Origin: Vibrio sonorensis | GTDB lineage: Bacteria; Pseudomonadota; Gammaproteobacteria; Enterobacterales; Vibrionaceae | Assembly (NCBI RefSeq): GCF_001854765.1 | Contig: NZ_LJJE01000129.1 | Span: 33,741-97,740 of the forward strand | Direction of reading: 5' to 3' | DNA: 64,000 bases | Shown: piece by piece, positions 15,353 through 25,776 of the stretch | Numbering within the stretch: position 1 is the stretch's first letter | How the letters are laid out: every line of letters starts with the position of its first letter | Translations under genes and position numbers: made by a program | The notes under the pieces: model-generated | Database searches by the model: none | The model's input: the letters and a program-made list of their open reading frames with translations, nothing else | What the model was told of the DNA's origin: nothing

Positions 15353-16870
15353 TTATGCTTGAGGACGCATCGCTGGGAATAAGATAACGTCGCGGATGGT
15401 ATGTGTGTTGGTAAACAACATAGCTAAGCGGTCGATTCCGATACCTTGACCTGCTGTTGGTGGCAGACCGTGTTCCAATGCTGTGATGTAATCGGCATCG
15501 TAGTACATCGCTTCATCGTCACCCGCGTCTTTTGCTTCAACCTGAGCTTTAAAGCGAGCGTCTTGATCTTCCGCATCATTAAGCTCAGAGAAACCATTTG
15601 CTACTTCACGCCCACCGATAAAGAACTCAAAGCGGTCAGTGAAGAACGGGTTGTCATCACTGCGACGAGCAAGAGGCGAGATGTCCGCCGGATAACCTGT
15701 AATAAAGGTAGGTTGGATCAGTTGCGGCTCAGCCGTTTCACCGAAGATTTCTTCCAATAGCTGACCACAAGTCCAGAAGTCTTCTACGTCCACGTGAACA
15801 GATTTCGCAATAGATACCATAAGGTCGCGATTGGTCAAATCAGATTCAGTTAACGCTTGAATTTGCTCGTGATTTGGATTGTAGTGTTTGATAGCCTCGA
15901 ACATACTCATTCGCGCATAAGTACCGCCAAACTCAACGGTTTCTTCACCGTAAGGCATTGATGTAGAACCTAGTACATCCATCGCTACCGTGCTCAACAT
16001 TTCCTCTGTTAGATCCATCAGATCTTTGTAGTCAGCGTAAGCTTGGTAGAACTCCATCATGGTGAATTCTGGGTTGTGGCGAGGAGACAAACCTTCGTTG
16101 CGGAAGTTGCGGTTGATTTCAAAAACGCGATCAAAACCACCTACCACTAGACGCTTTAGGTATAGCTCTGGGGCAACACGTAGGTACATATCGATGTCTA
16201 GCGCATTGTGGTGAGTGATAAATGGACGAGCCGTCGCTCCGCCAGGGATCACGTGCATCATTGGAGTTTCAACTTCTAGGTAACCTTTAGAGCTCATAAA
16301 GTTACGGATAGAAGAAACCAGCTTTGAGCGAACGATAAATGCTTGGCGTGAATCTTCGTTAACAATTAGGTCAACATAACGCTGACGGTAACGCATCTCT
16401 TGGTCAGTAAGACCGTGGAATTTTTCTGGAAGCGGACGCAGAGCTTTGGTTAGCAACTCGTACTCTTCCATGTTCACGTAGAGATCGCCCTTACCAGACT
16501 TGTGCAGAGCACCTTTAACCCCAACGATATCACCGATGTCTAAACCTTGATATTGCTCTTTAAGTTGCTTCTGTACGTCTTTCGCAGCGTAAGCTTGAAT
16601 ACGACCAGAAGTTTCTTGAATCACAAGGAATGGACCGCGTTTAGCCATAATACGGCCAGCAATTGCCACTACGTGATTCAGTTCTTCAAGCTCTTCTTTG
16701 CTCTTTTCACCGAACTCTTTTTGCAAGTCGCCAGCTAGGCTATCGCGACGGAAGTCATTTGGGTGGCCGTTAGCTTTACAAGTCTTGCGAATCTCATCCA
16801 GTTTCGCGCGTCGTTCAGCAATTAGCTTGTTTTCTTCTTGTAAATTTTCGTTTTGAACAGCATCAGTCAT
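15353..16870 (-). CDS. lysS: Lysyl-tRNA synthetase, class II
   Basis: 505 residues. The N-terminal OB-fold anticodon-binding domain spans about 60-150 (GRIMAKRGPFLVIQETSGRI), and the class II catalytic core follows. It has motif 2 (FRNEGLSPRHNPEFTMMEFYQAYADY) and motif 3 (GIGIDRLAMLFTN) near the end. It charges tRNA-Lys. The gene starts 33 bases after prfB ends, the same prfB-lysS operon as in E. coli. Confidence 0.98.
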   Translation of the reverse strand: MTDAVQNENLQEENKLIAERRAKLDEIRKTCKANGHPNDFRRDSLAGDLQKEFGEKSKEELEELNHVVAIAGRIMAKRGPFLVIQETSGRIQAYAAKDVQKQLKEQYQGLDIGDIVGVKGALHKSGKGDLYVNMEEYELLTKALRPLPEKFHGLTDQEMRYRQRYVDLIVNEDSRQAFIVRSKLVSSIRNFMSSKGYLEVETPMMHVIPGGATARPFITHHNALDIDMYLRVAPELYLKRLVVGGFDRVFEINRNFRNEGLSPRHNPEFTMMEFYQAYADYKDLMDLTEEMLSTVAMDVLGSTSMPYGEETVEFGGTYARMSMFEAIKHYNPNHEQIQALTESDLTNRDLMVSIAKSVHVDVEDFWTCGQLLEEIFGETAEPQLIQPTFITGYPADISPLARRSDDNPFFTDRFEFFIGGREVANGFSELNDAEDQDARFKAQVEAKDAGDDEAMYYDADYITALEHGLPPTAGQGIGIDRLAMLFTNTHTIRDVILFPAMRPQA

Positions 16871-16902
16871 TTTCGATGTATCCTGTTTTGTCGGTGAAAA
16901 GC

Positions 16903-18001
16903 TTAAAGGCCTGATTTCAGGCTGGCTTCAATAAATTTGTCTAGGTCGCCGTCCAGTACGGCTTGGGTGTTGCGATTTTCCACCCCAGTGCGCAGATCTT
17001 TAATGCGAGAGTCGTCTAATACATAGGAGCGAATCTGGCTGCCCCAACCAATGTCAGACTTCGCGTCTTCATTAGCTTGCTTCTCGGCATTCTGCTTTTG
17101 CAGTTCAAGTTCAAACAGCTTTGCTCTTAGCTGTTTCATTGCCTGATCTTTGTTCTTGTGTTGAGAACGGTCATTCTGACACTGAACCACTGTATTAGTC
17201 GGAAGGTGGGTAATACGTACCGCAGATTCCGTGGTGTTAACGTGCTGACCACCTGCACCAGATGCGCGATACACATCGATGCGAAGATCTGCTGGGTTAA
17301 TGTCGATATCAATATTCTCATCAATCTCTGGGTAAACAAACGCAGATGAGAAAGAAGTGTGTCTACGGCCACCTGAATCAAATGGCGATTTGCGTACCAA
17401 GCGGTGTACACCCGTTTCAGTGCGCAACCAACCGTAAGCGTACTCTCCGGAGATGCGAACAGTTGCCGATTTAAGACCCGCAACTTCGCCTTCTGATACT
17501 TCGATAACTTCCGCTTTAAAGCCTTTCGCTTCTGCCCAGCGAAGGTACATGCGCAGAAGCATGTTCGTCCAGTCCTGCGCTTCAGTACCGCCCGAACCTG
17601 CTTGTAAGTCTACGTAACAATCCGACGAGTCATGGTCACCAGCAAACATGCGACGGAACTCAAGCTTAGAGAGTTTCTCTTCTAGCTCAACCAGCTCAGG
17701 TTCAATTTCGTCGAAAGTCTCTTGGTCTTCTTCTTCTATTGCTAACTCAAGTAGACCTTCCACGTCTTCCACGCCTTGGTCTAAGTGATCAATAGTTTCA
17801 ACAACCGCTTCTAATGATGCTCTTTCCTTGCCCAGCGCTTGTGCGCGGTCAGGTTCGTTCCAAACATCTGGTTGTTCTAATTCTGCGTTTACTTCTTCTA
17901 GACGCTCGCGTTTCGCGTCGTAGTCAAAGATACCCCCTCAGGACATTCGTGCGCTCTGACACATCCTGAAGACGGTTTTTAATTGGATTGATTTCAAACA
18001 T
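16903..18001 (-). CDS. prfB: Peptide chain release factor 2 with programmed +1 frameshift
   Basis: RF2 reads UAA and UGA stops. Frame 0 starts at ATG 18001 (MFEINPIKNRLQDVSERTN) and stops after 25 codons at TGA 17924-17926. The +1 frame then runs DYDAKRERLEEVNAELEQ to the end at 16903. The total equals 365 codons plus stop plus one base, the E. coli length. The codon-recognition SPF tripeptide (RKSPFDSGG) and the GGQ catalytic loop (ASGAGGQHVNTTESAVR) are present. This break is autoregulatory, not damage: low RF2 favours the shift at the UGA. Confidence 0.97.
17923..17938 (-). promoter_or_regulatory. prfB programmed frameshift site
   Basis: On the minus strand AGGGGG (an internal Shine-Dalgarno) is followed by TAT CTT TGA C. 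The ribosome slips +1 on CTT at the UGA. All key elements match the E. coli site. Confidence 0.96.
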
Positions 18002-18106
18002 GTTTGCTCAACATTTAGGATAGATTTTGACCGAAGAATTCTACTTAAAAATGTGATGAAGATACAGGAAAATTTTTAGTCTATTCATCTAGCCCAGAAA
18101 CAAAAC

Positions 18107-18137
18107 ATCCCTCTTCCGCCAAGGGCTGAAGAGGGAT
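18107..18137 (-). terminator. Intrinsic terminator of brnQ
   Basis: ATCCCTCTTC pairs perfectly with GAAGAGGGAT over an eleven-base loop, followed on the minus strand by a T-rich stretch. Confidence 0.75.
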
Positions 18138-18159
18138 GATAAAGCAGATTAATCGACAG

Positions 18160-19467
18160 TTATGCGGTTTCTTCTGCTAGCGTTTTACTTTTGCCAATAA
18201 ACATCATGCAAACCGTAGCGACAAACGTAGGCAGAGCCCAGCCCATACCAACGCTGAATAGTGGTAGGCTATCGAATGCTGATACATCAATTCCAGAGAT
18301 TTTGGCAGCGTCGATCAATGCGAATAGCAAAGCGATAGAAATCACCACTCGGTATGCCAAACAAGGGTTTGGCAACATCTTGCGAACAAAAGTCAACGCG
18401 ACCAACGCAATCGCCACAGGATACAGCGCAAAAAGAACTGGTATTGAGAAGGCGATAAGTTGAGAAAGACCTACGTTAGCAACAATTGCGCATGCAACGC
18501 CGTTGATCACAACCCAAGCTTTGTAAGAAACAGGGGTTAATGTGCTGAAGTAGTCAGAACACGCTGAAATCAAGCCAATTGCCGTTGTTAAGCACGCCAA
18601 TATTACGATCACTGAAAGCACGACTTGGCCGTAAGGGCCAAATAGAGATTGAACGTAAAGGCTCAGTACTGCACCACCATTATCGGCACCACCAGCAACT
18701 GCGGCACTAGTCGCACCAAGATAGAAGAGTGATACGTAAACAAACGCCAAGCCAAGCGCAGCGATACAAGCTGCACTGATCAGGTATTTAGTCGTTGCTT
18801 TTTGCTCAGTGATACCCTTGCTGCGCAAAGCATCCACCATCAACATACCAAACATTAGCGCACCAAAGGTATCCATAGTGTTGTAACCTTCGAGGAAACC
18901 TTTAGTCAGAGGTTGTGTGAGGTAATCACCTTGAGGAGCAATCATTTCGCCTTGAGGATCGATAAACACCGCAAGTGCAAGAACAATCAAGCCAATAAAC
19001 AATACTGGTGTTAGAAACTTACCAATAACGTCGATAAGTTTGCCTTGAGACCAAGCAAAAAACATAGCCACAATAAAGAACAAAACTGAGAACACCGTTA
19101 AGTGCATTTGCTGGGCATCTGCAAAAAATGGTTTAACCGCCATTTCATACGCAACCAAACCGGTACGTGGTGCAGCGAATGCAGGACCGATAATAATGAA
19201 AATGAGCACTGCCATGATCATCGCTGCTTTTTTAGGAAGATCTTGTGTTAAATGGTCCCAAGATCCGCCAGATACCGCGATAGCAATAATGGTAGCTAAA
19301 GGAAGACCTACCGCAGTAAATAGAAAACCAATCATAGCTGGAAGCAAGTTATCACCTGCCAATTGACCTGCTAGAGGTGGGAAAATGATGTTACCAGCGC
19401 CCAAAAAGAACGCAAAAAGCATAAAGCCTACAGCAATAATATCTGTTAGTTTTAATGTCTGCTTCAC
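18160..19467 (-). CDS. brnQ: BrnQ branched-chain amino acid transporter (LIV-II)
   Basis: A 435-residue inner-membrane carrier of the LIVCS family that imports leucine, isoleucine and valine with sodium or protons. FMLFAFFLGAGNIIFPPLAG at residues 15-35 is the family signature, and about twelve hydrophobic helices follow. The start is GTG at 19467, with AAGGG six bases upstream. It is monocistronic, with its own terminator, and divergent from trmN6. Confidence 0.95.
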   Translation of the reverse strand: MKQTLKLTDIIAVGFMLFAFFLGAGNIIFPPLAGQLAGDNLLPAMIGFLFTAVGLPLATIIAIAVSGGSWDHLTQDLPKKAAMIMAVLIFIIIGPAFAAPRTGLVAYEMAVKPFFADAQQMHLTVFSVLFFIVAMFFAWSQGKLIDVIGKFLTPVLFIGLIVLALAVFIDPQGEMIAPQGDYLTQPLTKGFLEGYNTMDTFGALMFGMLMVDALRSKGITEQKATTKYLISAACIAALGLAFVYVSLFYLGATSAAVAGGADNGGAVLSLYVQSLFGPYGQVVLSVIVILACLTTAIGLISACSDYFSTLTPVSYKAWVVINGVACAIVANVGLSQLIAFSIPVLFALYPVAIALVALTFVRKMLPNPCLAYRVVISIALLFALIDAAKISGIDVSAFDSLPLFSVGMGWALPTFVATVCMMFIGKSKTLAEETA

Positions 19468-19774
19468 GGATAACCCTTATTTATATTTGAATGGATGTTG
19501 TGAGTGCTAAGTGATCGAAAATCGTCACTTAATCTATAAAAATAGGCGCGAATAATGACGAATTACTCATCTATCCGCAAGTATCACAAAAAAAACACCA
19601 TATAAATTTACAAAACAAGCGATATCATAGTTATTTAAACCACCACTATTAAATAAATCAGTGTTATCAACTACAAAAACAGACATACAACTGACCAACA
19701 TTTAGAACAAAACACTAAACATTGAATTAACAGCAACACCATAAACTAACAAAGATCGAAATAACAACACAATC
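19468..19774. other. AT-rich divergent region between brnQ and trmN6
   Basis: No ORF of note in 307 bases. Promoters for both genes are expected here. I found no palindrome or known operator that I could support. Confidence 0.4.
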
Positions 19775-20494
19775 ATGAAAGAGAATATAAGGCGAACTAA
19801 AGGCTTTGATTTTAAACAGTTCTCCATAAGCGAAAGCTATGCGGGTATGCCAGTCAGTACAGATGGCGTTTTGCTAGGTGCATGGTGTCAACTGACCCAA
19901 ATGGGAAGAGTACTGGATATTGGAACCGGTACAGGGTTACTCGCACTGATGGCAGCTCAACGCGAGCAAAACGCACAAATTGACGCCATTGATATCGACC
20001 AGTTTTCTATTCAAGCTGCAACCAAAAATATCGAACAATCACCTTGGTCTAAACGAATTAAGATTTTTCACACCGATCTTTGCAAGTTTAGCCCCAACGC
20101 ACTATATGACTCTATCGTTTGCAACCCGCCCTATTTTAACTCCGGTGAAACCGCAAAATCAGACCAAAGAGCCAAAGCTAGGCATACCGATACCCTTCCT
20201 CATCACACACTTATTGAACGGTGTAGTCAGTTACTCACTGAATCAGGGAGCGCCTCTTTTGTCTTGCCCGTTCCTGAAGGTGAAACTTTTATTCGCTTAT
20301 GTGAAAACGCGGGGTTACATCTACAGAGAAGGTGCGACGTCCAACCCAATGAAGTAAAACAGGCAAATAGGTTACTGTTTCAAGTGGGGAAATCGGAAGT
20401 AACGCCAAAAGAGGAAACGCTAATCATTAGACAAAATGGACAATACAGCCAAGCATTTGTCCATCTAACTAACGCCTTTTATCTAAAGATGTAG
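19775..20494 (+). CDS. trmN6: TrmN6 (YfiC), tRNA1(Val) adenine-37 N6-methyltransferase
   Basis: The 239-residue Rossmann methyltransferase has the SAM-binding motif VLDIGTGTGLLALMAAQR (about residues 45-62) and the catalytic NPPYF motif of N6-adenine methylases near residue 117. The N-terminal FDFKQFSISESYAGMPVSTD and VLLGAW match E. coli YfiC. It modifies A37 of tRNA-Val. It sits just before srmB, as E. coli yfiC does. Confidence 0.93.
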   Translation: MKENIRRTKGFDFKQFSISESYAGMPVSTDGVLLGAWCQLTQMGRVLDIGTGTGLLALMAAQREQNAQIDAIDIDQFSIQAATKNIEQSPWSKRIKIFHTDLCKFSPNALYDSIVCNPPYFNSGETAKSDQRAKARHTDTLPHHTLIERCSQLLTESGSASFVLPVPEGETFIRLCENAGLHLQRRCDVQPNEVKQANRLLFQVGKSEVTPKEETLIIRQNGQYSQAFVHLTNAFYLKM

Positions 20495-20585
20495 AAAATA
20501 AGGTGTGATCCAAGTCATCGAACACCTTATACTGTGCCCCCTTTTGAAAATATCCGGGCTACTTTTCGCCAGTGGAGAACAAATA

Positions 20586-21818
20586 GTGATTAAAAATTTC
20601 GCCGAATTAGAGTTAGATGACAACTTGCTTAGCGCCATTGAAGAAATGGGATTTAGCAGACCGACAATGATTCAAGCTCAAGCCATTCCACAGGCTTTAG
20701 ATGGCAGAGACATCCTCGCAAGTGCACCAACGGGTACAGGTAAAACCGCCGCTTTTGCTTTACCTGCTTTGCAATACTTGCAAGATTTTCCGCGCCGTAA
20801 ACCTGGACCAGCACGTATTTTGATCCTTACGCCGACGCGCGAACTGGCAATGCAAGTTGCCGATCAAGCACGAGCACTGGCGAAGAATACCAAGCTTAAA
20901 GTTTTCACTATTACTGGTGGTGTTCAATACCAAGAACACGCCGACATTTTGGCAAACACACAAGATATTGTCGTCGCTACACCAGGCCGCTTAATGGAGT
21001 ACATTGAAGCAGAGCGCTTTGATTGCCGTGCCATTGAATGGCTTATTCTCGATGAAGCAGACCGAATGTTAGACATGGGATTTGGCCCTGTCGTGGATCG
21101 CCTTTCTTCTGAGTGTCGTTGGAGAAAGCAGACCTTGCTCTTCTCTGCAACACTTGAAGGCAAAGGGGTTGAAGGCTTTACGGCTGATCTGCTTAAAGAT
21201 CCAGCAGAGATTGATGCAGAGCCCTCACGCCGCGAAAGAAAAAAGATCACTCAGTGGTATCATCGCGCAGACACAATGGAACACAAACTGGCTCTGCTTA
21301 AAACCATAGTGACTGAGCAAGCTGAACGATCCATTGTTTTTGTTAAAACTCGCGAGCGACTGGCCGAACTTAGAATCGAACTGGAAAAAGCGCAAATCCC
21401 TTGTAGTTGGATACAAGGTGAAATGCCGCAAGACCGTCGCAACAATGCCATTACTCGCTTCCGAGACGGTAGTGTCAATATTCTACTGGCCACGGATGTC
21501 GCTGCCCGTGGTATCGATCTTCCCGACGTCAGTCACGTCATAAACTACGATATGCCACGTAGCGCAGACGTTTATCTTCACCGCATTGGTCGTACCGCTA
21601 GAGCAGGTAAAAAAGGCAATGCCGTCTCTATCGTAGAAGCACACGATCAGCCGATGCTAGATAGAGTGGCTCGTTATACCAAAGAAGAAATTAAAGAACG
21701 CTTTGTCAATGGCCTTCGTCCTAAACACAAAAAACCTGTGTTTAAGAAGAAAAAGAAAAAAGAAGGCAAGAAAAAAAGCCCAGCTCCAAAAAAGAAATCT
21801 TCGGGTAAAAAGAAGTAG
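20586..21818 (+). CDS. srmB: SrmB, DEAD-box RNA helicase
   Basis: A 410-residue helicase for early 50S ribosome assembly. Motifs in order: Q motif (FSRPTMIQAQAIPQAL), I (APTGTGKT), Ia (PTRELAMQ), II (DEAD in LDEADRMLDMGFG), III (SAT), and VI (HRIGRTARAG), ending in a lysine-rich tail (KKPVFKKKKKKEGKKKS) that should bind rRNA. The start is GTG at 20586, aligned with E. coli IKNFAELELD and preceded by GGAG with eight-base spacing. The ATG at 20505 would add an unconserved hydrophobic leader and is rejected. Confidence 0.95.
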   Translation: MIKNFAELELDDNLLSAIEEMGFSRPTMIQAQAIPQALDGRDILASAPTGTGKTAAFALPALQYLQDFPRRKPGPARILILTPTRELAMQVADQARALAKNTKLKVFTITGGVQYQEHADILANTQDIVVATPGRLMEYIEAERFDCRAIEWLILDEADRMLDMGFGPVVDRLSSECRWRKQTLLFSATLEGKGVEGFTADLLKDPAEIDAEPSRRERKKITQWYHRADTMEHKLALLKTIVTEQAERSIVFVKTRERLAELRIELEKAQIPCSWIQGEMPQDRRNNAITRFRDGSVNILLATDVAARGIDLPDVSHVINYDMPRSADVYLHRIGRTARAGKKGNAVSIVEAHDQPMLDRVARYTKEEIKERFVNGLRPKHKKPVFKKKKKKEGKKKSPAPKKKSSGKKK

Positions 21819-21826
21819 AGACCAAA

Positions 21827-21854
21827 AAAAAGGCCGATAACAATCGGCCTTTTT
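21827..21854 (+). terminator. Bidirectional terminator between srmB and prfC
   Basis: AAAAAGGCCGAT pairs with ATCGGCCTTTTT around AACA, a 12-base stem. It serves srmB and, on the opposite strand, prfC. Confidence 0.9.
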
Positions 21855-21870
21855 AGTGTCTTGCAAAAAA

Positions 21871-23459
21871 TTAGTGCTCGCGAGTTGCTCTAAAGTCGAC
21901 TTCAGGAAAACGCTCCTGAGCTAAGTTTAGGTTGACCATAGTCGGTGCGATATAAGTTAAATTGTCACCGCCATCCAGAGCGAGGTTTGTTTGATTCTTG
22001 CGTTGGAACTCATCCAGCTTTTTACCGTCTGAACACTCAACCCAGCGCGCCGTTGCCACGTTTACGCTTTCGTAAATCGCTTCTACGTTGTATTCCGCTT
22101 TTAGTCGAGCCACAACAACATCAAACTGAAGGACACCCACCGCGCCTACAATCAAATCGTTGTTTTGCAGCGGACGGAACACTTGCACCGCACCTTCTTC
22201 TGAAAGCTGAACAAGGCCTTTAAGCAATTGCTTCTGCTTGAGTGGATCTTTCAAGCGGATTCGACGGAAGAGTTCTGGTGCAAAGTTAGGAATACCCGAG
22301 AACTTCAGGCTCTCACCTTGTGTGAAGGTATCACCAATCTGAATAGTACCGTGGTTGTGTAGACCAATAATATCACCCGCGTAGGCATTTTCTGCACGAG
22401 AGCGGTCACCAGCCATAAAGGTCACTGCGTCCGAAATGCTCACTTGTTTGCCCAAACGCACATGATTCATCTTCATACCTTGTGTATAGGTACCCGATAC
22501 AATACGCATAAATGCAATTCGGTCACGGTGTTTGGGATCCATGTTGGCTTGAATTTTGAACACGAAACCAGAGAACTTCTCTTCTTGTGCTTCCACTTCT
22601 CGCTCATTTGCTTGGCGAGGCATTGGCTGCGGAGCCACTTAGTCAAACCATCTAACATGTGGTCAACACCAAAGTTACCCAGTGCCGTACCAAAGAATAC
22701 TGGTGTTAGCTCACCACTTAAAAACAGCTCTTGGTCAAACTCGTGAGAAGCCCCAATCACTAACTCTAGTTCTTCTCTTAACTGCTCAGCTAGCTCATCG
22801 CCAACGGCTTCATTCAGTTCAGGGTTATCCAGCCCTTTGATAATTTGGCTTTCTTGAATCGTGTGCCCTTGACCGGTGGAATACAAAATACTCTCGTCGC
22901 GGTGAATGTGATACACGCCTTTGAACTCTTTGCCGCAACCAATTGGCCACGATACAGGAGCACAAGCCATATTGAGCTCGCTTTCTACTTCGTCCAACAG
23001 CTCCATTGGATCGCGAATATCACGGTCCAGTTTGTTCATAAAGGTAACGATTGGAGTATCGCGCAATCGAGTCACTTCCATAAGCTTACGCGTGCGATCC
23101 TCTACACCTTTCGCCGCATCGATCACCATCAAACAGGAGTCAACAGCGGTCAAGGTACGATAAGTATCTTCAGAAAAGTCTTCGTGTCCTGGTGTATCTA
23201 ATAGGTTTACCAAGCAGTCGTTGTACGGGAACTGCATCACGGACGTCGTTACCGAGATACCACGTTCTTTTTCCATTTCCATCCAGTCGGATTTTGCATG
23301 CTGGTTAGAGCCACGCCCTTTTACCGTACCCGCAGTTTGAATTGCGCGTCCGAACAAAAGTACTTTTTCGGTAATCGTCGTTTTACCCGCATCCGGGTGA
23401 GAGATGATAGCGAAAGTTCGACGCTTCGATACTTCGCCTAAAAAGTTGCTATTAGCCAT
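21871..23459 (-). pseudogene. prfC: Peptide chain release factor 3, broken by a one-base frameshift
   Basis: RF3 is the GTPase that recycles RF1/RF2. From ATG 23459 the frame carries the P-loop SHPDAGKTTITE, switch GRGSNQHAKSDWMEMEKERG, DTPGHEDF and NKLDRD, and runs to LDGLTKW. The rest (APQPMPRQANEREVEAQ to the end) is in another frame. AAGTGGCTCCG near 22634-22639 needs one more G (AAG TGG GCT CCG) to join them. The repaired length is exactly 529 codons, as in E. coli. RF3 is dispensable in E. coli, but a one-base loss in a short G run suggests sequencing error. Confidence 0.9.
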
Positions 23460-23713
23460 GGAATGGGTCTTCTTGGTTTTAAAGCTGACAAGCCAGAAAC
23501 CTATCAGTTTAATATCAGATTCAATAATGCGCGGTATTCTCGCTTATATTGCGTTTTGGAGCAACCTTAGCCAGATGAAGAAAAAAACAACTTGCTCAAA
23601 AAAAAGATGTCACCTTGTTAGATTTGGCATCATAATGACGAAAAGCCGTTACAGATTAAAATATCAATAAATATGGACTATAACTAAAGGAGTAGTTCAG
23701 ACCTTGAAGCCCT

Positions 23714-25750
23714 ATGCCGAATACAAAACAAATTAACTCTTTGGCATTTCGCCAAGCAAAGACAGTCTTTCTAGTGTCCGTCATACTAGGGCTGTGCTTT
23801 AGCTTTTATCACATTCTGGTGGATGTCCATCAGGAGCAACGACGCATTGAAGAACACTACCAATTCAAACTATTGCAAAACTACTCCAATGCCAGCCAAG
23901 CGGCATATCACCTAAATCAGTTATTAGCCGAGCAAGTTGCCTCTAGTTTAATGACAGACCCTGCGATTTATCGCGTAGAAATTATTGATGATTTTGGCGA
24001 TCGGCTAACGCAAAGGGAGAAGAGCATTTCATTGCAAGGTACGTTTACAGAAGCCTTGTCTAGCTACTTAACTCCATCTTCACCGATTTATCAAACTGAA
24101 CTTCATCAACCTAATTCCAATGTAGTTGTCGGTACTCTGAGTTTTTCTGTCAACGGGGCAAATATCGCAAAGGAGTTTATTTCCAAGACCAGCAAAATCA
24201 TTCTGTTTGATTTGATACGAAATGTTTTGCTTACTTCCATTTTATTGATCTTTTTCTACTACAAACTTTCAAAGCCCTTAGTAACGCTTATCGACTGGGT
24301 GCGTTCACTGCAAAACAAACAGACCGCGCAGCTCCCAGCACTGGCTCGAAATCACGATGACGAACTTGGGCACTTAGCTAACACCTTCCACAACCTTTGG
24401 AAAGACAGAGAAGCGGCCGAAGCCAAACTAAATCAACTGGCCTACTACGATACGTTAACAGGCTTAGCGAACAGAAGCTTACTGTTACAGATGCTGGGCA
24501 AGGCAATTGATTCTGCAAACCAGTCTAAGACCTCCGGAGCGCTTTTCTATATGGACTTAGACAGGTTTAAAACCATCAATGATTCTCTGGGACACACCAT
24601 AGGTGATCACTTAATAAAAGCTATCGCCATGCGGATGGAAGCGTGGCTGAAAGAAGACTACATTGCCGCGCGAATCGGGGGCGATGAATTTGCACTCTTG
24701 CTGCCATATTTACCCACTGAAAAAGTACACGATGTGGCTCAACAGCTGTTAGCTTTAATTTCTAATCCCTATTCTATTGATGACCACCAGCTCTATTGCA
24801 CTGTCAGTGTCGGTATTGCGACTTTCCCATCCGTTGGCTGCAACAATATAGATGTACTCAGACAAGCAGACACGGCGCTTTACCGCGCCAAAGTCGCGGG
24901 TCGCAACAAGTACATGTTCTATGAACCAGAAATGCAAGCTCAGGTGGATTCATTTTTAGAAATAGAAAAAGGTCTTCACGAGGCCATCAATAAAGAGCAG
25001 CTAGAGCTCTATTATCAGCCTCAGGTCAACGAACATCATCAAATCGTGGGAGTCGAGGCACTTATCCGTTGGAATCACCCACAAAGAGGACTACTGCCAC
25101 CGGGTGTATTTATGCCGATTGCAGAGGAGACGGGACAGATCCTTCAAATTGGCGATTGGATAATTGAGCAAGCGTGTTATCAATATTCCCGATGGCAACA
25201 GCAAGGGGTACTGCCAGAAAGTTTCCGTCGTTTGGCAATTAACATTAGTCCGTTGCAGTTTTCTCAACACACTTTTGTCGAACACGTATATCACGTGTTA
25301 ACTCAAGCGGGGATCAGCGGTGAGCATATCGAGTTGGAGATAACCGAAAACTTGCTGTTAGAAAACGTCGACGCTGCAGTTCAAAAGATGGCAGAGCTCA
25401 AAGAGCACGAGATCAAAATTTCGATCGACGACTTCGGAACCGGTTATTCATCCCTGCGTTATTTAAAACACCTTTCGGTAGATGTACTAAAAATCGACCG
25501 TTCGTTTGTGACTCAGCTTCATATGGATGAAAGTGACCAAGCGATAGTCGATACCATTATCATGACGGCCCGTCGTTTAAACTTAGAAGTTATCGCCGAA
25601 GGAGTGGAGGACTGCCATGAACTCAACGCGCTGAAGAAGATGGGGTGCGATCAGTTCCAAGGGTACTTGTTCGATAAGCCTCTTCCAGCCGCCGAGCTAA
25701 CGGAGCGATTTGAACAAAACTTCTACCTATTGAAGGGGCACCAGTGGTAA
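23714..25750 (+). CDS. Membrane GGDEF-EAL cyclic-di-GMP enzyme
   Basis: 678 residues. Membrane helix at about 17-38, a periplasmic sensor region at 40-155, a second helix at about 160-183, a HAMP-like linker, a GGDEF domain at about 235-400 and an EAL domain at about 415-670. The cyclase signature GGDEF (near 321) is intact. The phosphodiesterase residues are also intact (EALIRW near 447, NISPLQF, EITENLL, SIDDFGTGYSS, IAEGVE). Either activity is therefore possible. It is divergent from prfC. GAAG before the ATG is a weak ribosome-binding site. Confidence 0.92.
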   Translation: MPNTKQINSLAFRQAKTVFLVSVILGLCFSFYHILVDVHQEQRRIEEHYQFKLLQNYSNASQAAYHLNQLLAEQVASSLMTDPAIYRVEIIDDFGDRLTQREKSISLQGTFTEALSSYLTPSSPIYQTELHQPNSNVVVGTLSFSVNGANIAKEFISKTSKIILFDLIRNVLLTSILLIFFYYKLSKPLVTLIDWVRSLQNKQTAQLPALARNHDDELGHLANTFHNLWKDREAAEAKLNQLAYYDTLTGLANRSLLLQMLGKAIDSANQSKTSGALFYMDLDRFKTINDSLGHTIGDHLIKAIAMRMEAWLKEDYIAARIGGDEFALLLPYLPTEKVHDVAQQLLALISNPYSIDDHQLYCTVSVGIATFPSVGCNNIDVLRQADTALYRAKVAGRNKYMFYEPEMQAQVDSFLEIEKGLHEAINKEQLELYYQPQVNEHHQIVGVEALIRWNHPQRGLLPPGVFMPIAEETGQILQIGDWIIEQACYQYSRWQQQGVLPESFRRLAINISPLQFSQHTFVEHVYHVLTQAGISGEHIELEITENLLLENVDAAVQKMAELKEHEIKISIDDFGTGYSSLRYLKHLSVDVLKIDRSFVTQLHMDESDQAIVDTIIMTARRLNLEVIAEGVEDCHELNALKKMGCDQFQGYLFDKPLPAAELTERFEQNFYLLKGHQW

Positions 25751-25776
25751 AGGTGATTCACAACAAGCAGTAGGGA

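Noticed and set aside
16903..18001. prfB split over two frames as damage
   Set aside because: The break is the classic programmed frameshift site, with all elements present and the total length correct.
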